Source: Betaproteobacteria bacterium (GTDB taxonomy: Bacteria; Acidobacteriota; Terriglobia; Acidiferrales; UBA7541). From it: a stretch of 64,000 nt of DNA. Each line of letters starts with the position of its first letter. The stretch's first letter is position 1. Below, one piece after another: positions 56,516 through 64,000 of the stretch. The stretch is taken from positions 28,837-92,836 of the forward strand of contig CAJCHZ010000053.1 of assembly GCA_903970165.1 (NCBI GenBank), written 5' to 3'. A model generated the notes under the pieces. The model was not told where the DNA came from. It did not search any database and worked only from the letters and a program-made list of their open reading frames with translations. Position numbers and translations under genes: made by a program.

Positions 56516-58998
56516 CGAAGAGCCTTGAGTGGATCGAGGCGCGAAGCGCGGTAGGCTGGCAGGAAACTGGCGAACGCCGCGACCGCCGACAGCGTAACGA
56601 TGGCAAGGACCAGCGTCAGCGGGTCGCGCGGTTTCAGGCCGAAGAGCAGTGATTTGGCGGCTTGTGCGGAAGCTAACGCTAATGCGGTGCCGACGACCAG
56701 GCCGATGCCCGTCAGCGCGCCTGCTTCGCGCATAATCAGCTGGATTACGTCACCGCGGTTCGCGCCGATGGCCATGCGCACACCGATTTCTTTTGTGCGC
56801 TGCACGACCATATACGAAATGACGCCGTAGAGACCGATAGCCGCAAGCAGCGCCGCCAGCAAACCGAAAAATCCCGACAGCGTGGCCATCAATTCATCCT
56901 GCAAAAGCGAATCGTGTACCTGCGTTTTGAAGACCTTAAACTCGAGGGTGATGCCGGGGTTCACATCGGCGATGGCCTCCTTGATGGAGGGCATCAGAGT
57001 CGAAAGGGGCAGAGTGGATTGAACGATGATCTGGCCATACGGCTGTGCTTCATCCATCTGCGTGACGGGAAATACGGTGAACGGAAGAAATTCCTCGTGC
57101 ATGTCCTGAAATTTGAAGTTGCCCGTTACGCCGACGATTTCGTAGAACGGACGCGGTTTGCCGGGAGGCTCATGCAACTGGAATCTTTTGCCGATGGCGT
57201 CTTGTCCCTTGAAAAACTTTTCGACGAACGCCTGATTCACGATCGCTACCTTTACCGAAGTGGCGGTGTCGCGGTCTTCGAAATCACGTCCCTCGAGGAG
57301 CGGCGTTCCGATGGCGTGAAAATAGCCCGGCGTCACGAAATTTTGCCACGCCGAATCTTTTTCTTCCGCTGAGCCTTCCGGAATCACAGCATCATTCCAG
57401 GTTTCTCCACCGAAGGGGGCCATCAGGCCGTAGGAGGCGGAATCCACACCGGGAATGGCTTGAACGTGCTTCACAAGATCGCGATCGTAATCGCCGAAGC
57501 GTGCCGGTGGAATTTGAATGTGCTCGAAGTCAACCGCGGTGAGCAGAATTCCAGTCTGCTGGAAGCCGACATTGAGCGCGGTGAGATTGCGCAGGCTACG
57601 CGCGAAGAGCAGCGCGCCCATCAGCAAAACGATGGAAAGCGCGACTTGAGAGACGACCAGGATGCGCCGCAGGCTGAAGCGCTCGCGGCCACCCGTTGTG
57701 CCGCGGCTGCCGGACTGCAACAGAGTGGCAGGCTCGGCGCGCGTGGCGCGAACGGCTGGGGCCAGGCCAAAGAGAACAGTGGTCAATACGGCGAGAAAAG
57801 TGGTGAAAGCAAGAATCCGCCAGTCCATGCTCAAATCGAGAACAATCTGATTGCTGGCTCTGCTGATAAACGAAATGAGCAGGCGGCTAATGGCGAAGGC
57901 GAGAAACAGGCCAGAGAGCGAGCCTGCCATGGCCAGAAGCATTCCTTCCGAGAGCAGTTCGCGTATCAAGCGGCCGCGCGAAGCACCGAGTGCGAGCCGG
58001 ATGGTGAGCTGGCGTTCGCGAGCCCCGGCGCGGGCGAGCATCAAGTTGGCAAGATTGGCGCAGGCAATCAAAAGTACGAGGCCCGAAATGCCGAGCAGAA
58101 GCCAGAGGGGGGTCTCCGAATCACGGCGAAGGGAGGAAAAACCGGTGCTACCCGAAAACGCGCCGAACTTGTATTCGAGGAATTTCTTGACGGCATTGGG
58201 ATCGTATGTTTCGGGAATGGTTTCCTGAAGGATGGCCGGTGTGACGGCAAGAATTTGCGCGTTGGCTCGCTCGATGGTCCAGCCGGGTTTGAGGCGTCCA
58301 ATCGAAGCGAGCCACCAGGCGCGGCGGTTGGGGAGGCGGTTGTTGCGCGGATTAAGAATCGGCTCGACGCAAATGGGGACCGCAACATCGAAAGTTTCTC
58401 CGACACTTAAGCCGTTGAATCCGGCTGGGGTTACACCAAGAACTTCGAACGTGTTGTCATCTAACGTGAAGCGTTTGCCGATGATGGCAGGATCGCTTGC
58501 GAAATTGCGCTGCCAGAAAGCGTAACTGATGTTGGCGCCGCCAATGGCGCAACCCGGCTGGTCGTCTTCTGGCCCGAGAAGACGTCCGAGAGCCGGTTGC
58601 ACACCGAGAACCTTGAAGAAGTCTCCGCTAACGCGCAGGCCCTTGGCGTAATGCGCCTCGCCACTTCTGGACAAATTGACCGGCTGCGTGCTCCAGACGG
58701 CCATGTCCGCGAAGGCCTGCTGGCGCTGGCGGATTTGCTGCCAGATGGGGAAAGTGAGCTGCGAGTAGTTGCTGGAAAACTGGCCCGAGCCCCAGTTGAA
58801 ATTGGAGATGCGGATGATGCCAATTTCTTCGGGCTTCTGCACTGGGATGGTCCGAAGTCGAATGGCATCAATGAGTTGGAAGATGGCCGTGTTGGCGCCG
58901 ATGCCCAGAGCCAGGGTGAGTATGGCAACGGCCGTAAAGCCTGGGCTGAGCCGAAGCAGCCGGAAGCCGTAACGAATGTCGCGCCAAAGTGTGCCCAT
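56506..58998 (-). CDS. ADOP/MacB-FtsX-type ABC transporter permease
   Basis: A permease of 830 residues from the ATG at 58996-58998, directly behind GGAGGAACC. The frame extends another 112 codons upstream without a good start. It begins WRDIRYGFRLLRLSPGFTAV and AILTLALGIGANTAIFQLI, the acidobacterial duplicated orphan permease (ADOP) signature. A MacB-type periplasmic core (about 60-270) is followed by the first FtsX membrane bundle (LLIACANLANLMLARAGARE). A second periplasmic core and second FtsX bundle (GLYGVISYMVVQRTKEIGVR) end at LDPLKALRYD. No ATPase gene is adjacent. Such proteins often act as MacB-like mechanotransducers. Confidence 0.9.
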   Translation of the reverse strand: MGTLWRDIRYGFRLLRLSPGFTAVAILTLALGIGANTAIFQLIDAIRLRTIPVQKPEEIGIIRISNFNWGSGQFSSNYSQLTFPIWQQIRQRQQAFADMAVWSTQPVNLSRSGEAHYAKGLRVSGDFFKVLGVQPALGRLLGPEDDQPGCAIGGANISYAFWQRNFASDPAIIGKRFTLDDNTFEVLGVTPAGFNGLSVGETFDVAVPICVEPILNPRNNRLPNRRAWWLASIGRLKPGWTIERANAQILAVTPAILQETIPETYDPNAVKKFLEYKFGAFSGSTGFSSLRRDSETPLWLLLGISGLVLLIACANLANLMLARAGARERQLTIRLALGASRGRLIRELLSEGMLLAMAGSLSGLFLAFAISRLLISFISRASNQIVLDLSMDWRILAFTTFLAVLTTVLFGLAPAVRATRAEPATLLQSGSRGTTGGRERFSLRRILVVSQVALSIVLLMGALLFARSLRNLTALNVGFQQTGILLTAVDFEHIQIPPARFGDYDRDLVKHVQAIPGVDSASYGLMAPFGGETWNDAVIPEGSAEEKDSAWQNFVTPGYFHAIGTPLLEGRDFEDRDTATSVKVAIVNQAFVEKFFKGQDAIGKRFQLHEPPGKPRPFYEIVGVTGNFKFQDMHEEFLPFTVFPVTQMDEAQPYGQIIVQSTLPLSTLMPSIKEAIADVNPGITLEFKVFKTQVHDSLLQDELMATLSGFFGLLAALLAAIGLYGVISYMVVQRTKEIGVRMAIGANRGDVIQLIMREAGALTGIGLVVGTALALASAQAAKSLLFGLKPRDPLTLVLAIVTLSAVAAFASFLPAYRASRLDPLKALRYD

Positions 58999-59167
58999 GG
59001 TTCCTCCGGGAAGCCTGATGAGTAGACGAGAGAAACCCCGAAAGGTTCCGTGGCCAGGCCGACGATTGTGTTCTGTGAAAGATGCCAAGCACGCAGGCAA
59101 TTGTCTTCTGCGGGGGCGAAGCGAAATAGATTTTGTCTCAAGCGGCCTCGAGTAGTATCTCGGTAGT

Positions 59168-59416
59168 ATGAAAGAGAAGACTTCTATCACACTCTCCAAG
59201 GATGTTCTTGCTGGGGTCGACCGCCTGACTGGATCGAAGCAGTCTCGATCGGCCTTTATCGAGCGCATTTTGCGAAGATATCTCCGCGAACGAGCCAAAG
59301 CGGCTTTGCATGCACGCGACCTGGAGCTTATCAATCGCGCAACGGATCAACTCAATAAAGAAGCGGAAAACGTCTTGGATTACCAGGCCATGGATTCCCC
59401 GGCAACAAACGAATAG
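59168..59416 (+). CDS. ribbon-helix-helix antitoxin of a MazEF-like pair
   Basis: An 82-residue protein starting MKEKTSITLSKDVLAGVDRL, a ribbon-helix-helix DNA-binding N-terminus (strand ITLSKD, then helix SRSAFIERILRRYLRE). The C-terminal half is acidic and helical (LINRATDQLNKEAENVLDYQ), as expected for a toxin-binding tail. A TAGTAT direct repeat directly precedes the start and may be the operator. The MazF-like toxin frame begins 19 bases downstream but is interrupted, so the antitoxin may be a remnant. Confidence 0.8.
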   Translation: MKEKTSITLSKDVLAGVDRLTGSKQSRSAFIERILRRYLRERAKAALHARDLELINRATDQLNKEAENVLDYQAMDSPATNE

Positions 59417-59434
59417 CGACACGCCGGAGCAAGC

Positions 59435-59754
59435 TTGACCCGAGGAGAACTGTATCGCGTGCGAAAACCGGGAGGAGATCCCAAGCAATACCGGACTTTT
59501 GTGATCGCCAGCCGCCAAGTGTTGCTTGATTCCCGATATTCAAGGGTGGTCTGCGTGCCAGTATTTAGTCAAGGCAAGGGCCTCTCCACACAGTTGCGGT
59601 TGGAGTAAACGAAGGCTTGAAGCACGAGAGTTGGATTATATGTGACAACCTGATCAGCGTGCGAAAGTCAGGCCTGACCAACTATATTGGGTCGTTGTCC
59701 GCGCGTAAGCTCGCGGAGTTTAATAGCGCCTTGAAAATGGCGCTGGGCCTCTAA
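59435..59754 (+). pseudogene. MazF/PemK-like toxin, frameshifted
   Basis: From a TTG at 59435 the frame gives TRGELYRVRKPGGDPKQYRT, then FVIASRQVLLDSRYSRVVCV and [12 protein letters not shown], the N-terminal two thirds of a PemK/MazF toxin, and meets a stop at 59603-59605. One base missing near 59592 would restore the frame to [20 protein letters not shown] and then [20 protein letters not shown], ending at a TAA at 59752-59754. The joined product has full length for the family. Either the toxin is dead or this is a single-base sequencing error. It follows the antitoxin by 18 bases. Confidence 0.82.
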
Positions 59755-59829
59755 CGGCTCGTTCGTAATCCAGATTTAATTCTGCTTCCCGATGCAAATC
59801 AAATACACCGCCAAGGATACGTTCCCAGA

Positions 59830-61443
59830 TCACGGGAACTGGCGCGCTGGTGTTGGCTTTGGTAGCGGCTTGCGCGGAAGCATTTCGTCGCGGTTGGCGG
59901 TCAGGTAGACGAAGCTGGCGATGATAACCGCCATTTGCTTCATATCGGGTTCCTGAATGCGTTCGTAGACGTCCATGTTGGAGTGGTGGGTGCGAGTGTC
60001 ATAGTCCAGCGGATCCTGAATGAACTGAAAACCAGGGAGGCCGACGGCATTGAAAGAGAGGTGGTCGGTGCCGCCTGTGTTACGTATGGTGAGCGTAGTC
60101 ATGCCGAGGTCGTGGAAGGGCTCCATCCAGGATTCGAAGAGGGGCGCGACCATCTCATTTCCCTGGAGATAGATGCCGCGGATTTTGCCGGTGCCGTTGT
60201 CAATGTTGTAGTAGGCGTCCAGCTTGGCCTGTTCAGGAGTGATCTTGATGAGATGAGTGACAGGGTCTTCCGCGTGTGGGTCGCCAAAGTGCTGCGTAGT
60301 GTAGGCGGCTGAACCGAGGAGGCCCTCTTCTTCGCCGGTCCAGAGACCGATGCGAACCGTGCGGCGCATCCGGAGACCTGTCTTCTTAAGGATGCGAATG
60401 GCTTCGAGCATGACGGCGGAGCCAGCGCCGTTATCCGTGGCGCCGGTGCCCGCTTGCCAGGAGTCGAAGTGGGCGCCGAGCATGACGACTTCGTCGGCTT
60501 TGGCTTTATCGGAGCCGGGGATTTCGCCGATGATGTTGAAGGACTGGAGGTCGTCGTCGTAGAACTTGCTTTGAACATCTACGAGCATGCTGACGGGGAC
60601 TTTCTTTTCGAGCATGCGAACGATGCGACCGTAGTTTTCGTTGGCAACGGCGATGCGCGGCGAGACGGGGGGATCCTTTTCCTTGTCGCGCCCGCCGCCT
60701 TGCTGCACGAAGACGGTGCCGTCATCGCTGCGGGAAGGTTCGATCCAGGCAGCAATGCCTTCATCCACGAGAAACTTTTGAATTTTGAGGTTCAGGTCGC
60801 GCTGGGCGCGGAATTGGGCTAAGCGTTCTTCGAGGCCGGGACCCGCGGTGGGAACTTCGGCCTTGGAGAGGTCGGCCAGCTCGGCATCGGTGTAGCGGTG
60901 AGCCTGAGCGTCAAACCGCTCAGGACTTTCCGGGATTGCGGCCGTCAGAACGAACTTCCCTTTCAACTGGCCTTTGTACTTGGCCATGTCTTCTTCCTTC
61001 GTGATGGGCGCCCAGACTGCGTCTGCGGTGATGGCGCCGTCCGTGCCAGGGGTCCAGGCTTTGGCATAGGCGATCAGCGGAAAAGGGTGCGGCGCGATGA
61101 CCTGCACGTTGGTGCGCTCGTTGGACCAGCCGCGGCCGAAGGGGCCCCACGGCTCGAGGTGGACGTTGGCGAGTTGCCACTCCTTCATTTTATCGGTGGT
61201 CCACTTGGCGGCGTCTTTGATGTCCGGCGAGTTGGTGAGGCGCGGGCCGTAGACATCTGAGAGATAGCTGATAATTTCCATGATCTTCGAGGAGGAATTG
61301 CTCAGGCCTTCCTCGCGGATTTGATGGATGGCCGAGAGATCGGATGTACTGACGGCCGGGGCCTGGGCACCGAGCGGGCCGACCGCCAGGACCAATGACA
61401 AAATTGCGGCCAGTGCCGCAGACACACTCGCTTGCTTACGCAC
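59830..61443 (-). CDS. secreted M28-family zinc aminopeptidase
   Basis: A 537-residue protein, GTG start behind ACGGAGGAGATT. The signal peptide (ALAAILSLVLAVGPLGAQA) is followed by a PA-like region and the M28 catalytic domain. Zinc ligands are His and Asp in MLGAHFDSWQAGTGATDNGA, Glu-Glu in IGLWTGEEEGLLGS, Asp in YYNIDNGTGKIRG and a late His in TRTHHSNMDVYE. The family removes N-terminal residues or cleaves short peptides outside the cell. It fits the set of secreted peptidases in this region. No neighbour points to a special substrate. Confidence 0.9.
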   Translation of the reverse strand: MRKQASVSAALAAILSLVLAVGPLGAQAPAVSTSDLSAIHQIREEGLSNSSSKIMEIISYLSDVYGPRLTNSPDIKDAAKWTTDKMKEWQLANVHLEPWGPFGRGWSNERTNVQVIAPHPFPLIAYAKAWTPGTDGAITADAVWAPITKEEDMAKYKGQLKGKFVLTAAIPESPERFDAQAHRYTDAELADLSKAEVPTAGPGLEERLAQFRAQRDLNLKIQKFLVDEGIAAWIEPSRSDDGTVFVQQGGGRDKEKDPPVSPRIAVANENYGRIVRMLEKKVPVSMLVDVQSKFYDDDLQSFNIIGEIPGSDKAKADEVVMLGAHFDSWQAGTGATDNGAGSAVMLEAIRILKKTGLRMRRTVRIGLWTGEEEGLLGSAAYTTQHFGDPHAEDPVTHLIKITPEQAKLDAYYNIDNGTGKIRGIYLQGNEMVAPLFESWMEPFHDLGMTTLTIRNTGGTDHLSFNAVGLPGFQFIQDPLDYDTRTHHSNMDVYERIQEPDMKQMAVIIASFVYLTANRDEMLPRKPLPKPTPARQFP

Positions 61444-61656
61444 AATCTCCTCCGTATGAAAGTTCCCTGGTTCAGTCTAATGGAGCCGTACAGGGTACCG
61501 CGTGCATGGGGTGTGACGCCAGAGACGGAGAGTGGGTTACAGAAAGGGGTGAAAAACTATCCGCAAGCAAGAGAAAGCATTCGCCGACGTTGTGCCGATT
61601 CGATTCCTCGCCTCGCGCTGAGGAATGATAACGCATTGCATGTCAGGCGATTACCC

Positions 61657-63099
61657 TTACTTGAGAATGGGGATGCCGATGCGAGTGGCACCTGAATGGA
61701 TCTGGAGCATGAGCATACGGAAGTAAATGTCACGGCGGTAGATGACGGAAGTGCCGTAGAGCTCCTGGTGTTTTTTTCGAATAGCGTCCCATGCAGGTAA
61801 TCCATTTTTCTTTACGTATTCCATGACATCCTGTGCGATCGCAGCGCGGCCACAGGCGTTGATTTGGTCGCCGGGCAACAGCAAACGCCCAGGATCATGT
61901 TCGCCGTAGACGTCGAGGTAAAAACGCATCCTTGCCTCCCAATCAGTTTTAAGGAGCTCCTCGGCCCTGGCGGTGCCAGTGGAGGGAGAATCCGAAGTAA
62001 GGTCGGCGAGTTCGCTGGCGTAACCGCTGGCAAAGGCATACTTGATGCCGAGGATTCTGCCGTCGTGATGGGCTTTGCCTATTTCGTAGACGCCGAAAGC
62101 GACCCAGCCGATGAATGCGGCCGCGACGCCGATGGCGACGGAAGCGACGCCAATCGTGGTGAGCGTACCGGCTGCTTCCTCAATGAAGATGCCGCGCACG
62201 GCACTGGCGCCGGCCTCAAGAGCGACGCGGCCCCCCCGGAGGGCTGCCTGGCCGGCGGCGCGCCAGCCGACCCAAGCGGGATTGGGACTGAAATAGAAAT
62301 CCAACTGAGGCTCGACGGTGCCGTGAAAGGTAATGTGCTCGGTGACGCGGAAGTCCACAAGAGGAAGGGCGTCCTTCCATTTGGCGCTGACGCTAATGAG
62401 TTTGGACAAGTCGGCGTTGGCCGCAAATTCCAAAGAGATGGGAATGTTGTTGGGAGTCCATTCGAGGCCAACTTTCGACAATTGGCCGGGCTTGATTCCG
62501 GTCTTGAATTTCAGCTCACCAAATTTATCCTTGAGCATTTTAAGTTCTATGTCAACTTTGTCTCCGTTGATGGGGACGGAGACTTTGGAATGGGAACCAT
62601 CCATTTTGAAGGTGCCTTTGGCGGTGATTTTGCCGCCGAAGGAAATAAGGACGGGAGAAGTCGGCGGGCAGGCGATCTTTCTGGTCGGTAGATCAATGAC
62701 GTATTTGTACTCTGTGTCAGGGCCGGCAGAGGTGGCGGCTATTGGAGCCAGAGCCGGTTTGGCGGCGCCGACGGAGGGAGGTTGAACAGGCGGGAGAGGA
62801 GGTTTGGCGCCGGGAGGAAGAGGAGGAAGGTAAATGAAGCCTGGGGAAGCGTCGTTGGTGAACATCCAGTTGAGGTGGTCGTGAGTCTCTCTTTTGCAGC
62901 CGACGCGATGCTGGAGATACCAGTTGATTTCTTCAGGAATCGTGGTGGCGAAGTTGAATTTGTTGAGCTCGTTCTCGGATATGCCGTTGGCGCGGGCGAT
63001 GGTTTCGAGGGATTCGCCTGTGGATACCTTGTACTTGCGCCCGCCTGGGGGTAGGTAGTTGGACGGGAGAGGATTTTTGGGGTGATGTTGCTTGGCCAC
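61657..63099 (-). CDS. LysM-domain protein with membrane-interacting C-terminal domain
   Basis: A 480-residue protein, GTG start with AAGGAG upstream. Residues 22-65 are a LysM domain (YKVSTGESLETIARANGISE, then LNKFNFATTIPEEINWYLQ). A Pro-rich linker (PPLPPGAKPPLPPVQPP) leads to a beta-rich middle (about 150-290: KITAKGTFKMDGSHSKVSVP). A Gly/Ala-rich membrane-like segment follows (TIGVASVAIGVAAAFIGWVA, about 325-345), then a charged helical C-terminus (LLPGDQINACGRAAIAQDVM). There is no signal peptide. The layout of cytosolic LysM start plus hydrophobic segment resembles cargo or tip proteins of contractile or other special secretion systems, but no such genes are visible. Confidence 0.65.
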   Translation of the reverse strand: MAKQHHPKNPLPSNYLPPGGRKYKVSTGESLETIARANGISENELNKFNFATTIPEEINWYLQHRVGCKRETHDHLNWMFTNDASPGFIYLPPLPPGAKPPLPPVQPPSVGAAKPALAPIAATSAGPDTEYKYVIDLPTRKIACPPTSPVLISFGGKITAKGTFKMDGSHSKVSVPINGDKVDIELKMLKDKFGELKFKTGIKPGQLSKVGLEWTPNNIPISLEFAANADLSKLISVSAKWKDALPLVDFRVTEHITFHGTVEPQLDFYFSPNPAWVGWRAAGQAALRGGRVALEAGASAVRGIFIEEAAGTLTTIGVASVAIGVAAAFIGWVAFGVYEIGKAHHDGRILGIKYAFASGYASELADLTSDSPSTGTARAEELLKTDWEARMRFYLDVYGEHDPGRLLLPGDQINACGRAAIAQDVMEYVKKNGLPAWDAIRKKHQELYGTSVIYRRDIYFRMLMLQIHSGATRIGIPILK

Positions 63100-63360
63100 G
63101 GTGGGCTGCTCCTTGGCAGAGAAATTCTGCCTCCCTATCTGAAGTTAGATTGTCGTGAACCGGATTTTCAGGCAATGCACGGGAGATATGCTGTTGGTGA
63201 ACTCGAAGTGAACTGCGGGTCTCTCTCTTAGACAGGGATGGCGGAGAGGTCATCCTCAGAAATTCTACCGGGGACTCAAAAGAAGAGGGGCCGGATTGAG
63301 CACGGCCCCTAACGCAACTGCACATAAAGAGAACCTTCGGTCAGCCGTTGCTTCACCCCG

Positions 63361-64000
63361 TTACTTCGCCAACTGCTTGAGGAGCTCGCGCTCTTCGGGA
63401 GAGAAGTTGCTGTAACGGCCGGAGTCTATTTCGCGCTCGCGCGCGAAAGGCGGCATTTCGCGAAGGCGGTTTACTGCGCCCAGCACTTCCTGGCGTTGGG
63501 AAGAAGAAAGATCGCTGAGCCGCGGGTTGGTGACGCTGGTAGATGGCCCGTAGGTTGAGCGGGACGGCATCCTTGACCGGTAGGATGCCTTTGTGACCGT
63601 CCCATGGTTCGGGTCGGGAACGCGATCCTGCGAGGGAGTTACTGAATTCGTTGCTGGAGGATTGTCGTCGCTCGGGCTGGCGTCATTCGGCTTTTCGGTG
63701 TTCGGCTTGCTATCGTCGGGCTTGGCAGCAGGGCTTTGCTGTTGCTGCGGCCTATTGTTATTGCGGTTGTCTGGATTCCGGCTGGCAGGAGGACGATAGT
63801 AGGGGTCATCGTTAGGAGGGTAATACTTAAAGTAAGGATCGTTATAGGGATCGTAGTTGGGACCGTTGGGACCGGGATCACTATAGTAGTCGTAGTAAGG
63901 GTAGGCGTATCCAGGATAGTAGCCGGGGTAGCCGTATCCGTATCCATAGTAAGGCCAACCAAAGCCTAGGCCCCAACCCCAGCCTCCCCAACCCCAACCG
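63361..64000 (-). CDS. Gly/Trp/Tyr/Pro-rich protein with DUF3106-like C-terminus, partial
   Basis: The minus-strand frame is open from the right edge to a TAA at 63361-63363, giving at least 212 residues without the start. From the N-terminal side it reads GWGWGGWGWGLGFGWPYYGY, then YPGYYPGYAYPYYDYYSDPG, then a Pro/Asn/Gln/Asp linker (NNNRPQQQQSPAAKPDDS). The C-terminus LSDLSSSQRQEVLGAVNRLR then EMPPFAREREIDSGRYSNFS, SPEERELLKQLAK matches the DUF3106-type helix (RLRxMPPxxR, NFSPEERELLKQL) found in acidobacterial secreted proteins. Function unknown. The repetitive part could be a surface-exposed or structural stretch. Confidence 0.68.
   Translation of the reverse strand, partial: GWGWGGWGWGLGFGWPYYGYGYGYPGYYPGYAYPYYDYYSDPGPNGPNYDPYNDPYFKYYPPNDDPYYRPPASRNPDNRNNNRPQQQQSPAAKPDDSKPNTEKPNDASPSDDNPPATNSVTPSQDRVPDPNHGTVTKASYRSRMPSRSTYGPSTSVTNPRLSDLSSSQRQEVLGAVNRLREMPPFAREREIDSGRYSNFSPEERELLKQLAK

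Noticed and set aside
1..64000. CRISPR arrays, tRNA, rRNA, insertion sequences or prophage
   Set aside because: No regularly spaced repeats, no transposase or phage structural genes, and no recognisable stable RNA genes were found by reading.

Overview
The window looks like chromosomal DNA from an acidobacterium (Acidobacteriota, probably Terriglobia-like). The basis is gene content: a MacB/FtsX 'ADOP'-type permease, a decayed N-terminal carboxypeptidase-regulatory motif of the TonB-receptor type, many secreted S9, M28 and beta-lactamase-fold hydrolases, orphan PilZ proteins and a rhamnose operon. No rRNA, tRNA, CRISPR array, prophage or insertion sequence was seen. The assignment is an inference from gene families.

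Layout. (1) 1-5337, minus strand: an exopolysaccharide/capsule locus of NusG/UpxY-like antiterminator, secreted hypothetical protein, DegT aminotransferase, CapD/WbpM-like 4,6-dehydratase and a Wzz-like chain-length protein cut by the left edge. It is preceded by about 900 bases without a gene. (2) 6246-9270: a PilB/GspE ATPase with a c-di-GMP-type MshEN domain, coupled to a PilZ protein, then a small hypothetical gene. (3) 9528-18011: the most striking region, two divergent Kai-like operons. Leftward: kaiB, PAS histidine kinase, response regulator. Rightward: kaiC, kaiB, PAS-GGDEF-EAL protein. Genes overlap or abut, a textbook sigma-54 type -24/-12 element lies upstream of kaiC, and kaiA is absent. 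(4) 18136-23296: small genes (PHA-granule-region protein, coiled-coil protein, DUF2277), a DUF72 pseudogene, two esterase-type hydrolases and a superinfection-immunity-like membrane protein with a zinc-cluster tail. (5) 23323-31072, minus: a rhamnose catabolic operon (rhaI, rhaB, aldolase/dehydrogenase fusion, rhaM, rhaT) ending in an FMN 2-hydroxyacid oxidase, which gives a plausible route from rhamnose to DHAP and pyruvate. (6) 32046-39023, plus: aerobic benzoate degradation by the box pathway (benzoate-CoA ligase, BoxR, BoxC, BoxB, amidohydrolase), with boxA and the semialdehyde dehydrogenase missing from the window. (7) 39088-64000: a mixed envelope and secreted-enzyme region: OprB porin, RcnR/CsoR-type metal regulator with a visible operator, PagL-like deacylase, PrxQ, serine hydrolases, two S9 peptidases, metallophosphoesterase, M14-type deacylase, second PilZ protein, ADOP permease, a toxin-antitoxin pair whose MazF-like toxin is frameshifted, M28 peptidase, a LysM protein and a Gly/Trp/Tyr/Pro-rich protein running off the right edge.

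How the genes may work together. The Kai module pairs a KaiC-family ATPase that keeps the Ser-Thr phosphorylation dyad with two KaiB proteins and two different outputs: a two-component pair and a c-di-GMP synthase/hydrolase. Potential c-di-GMP readers (an MshEN ATPase and a PilZ protein) lie within a few kilobases. This could be an environmental or temporal switch controlling surface and motility functions, but that is inference from gene order and motifs.
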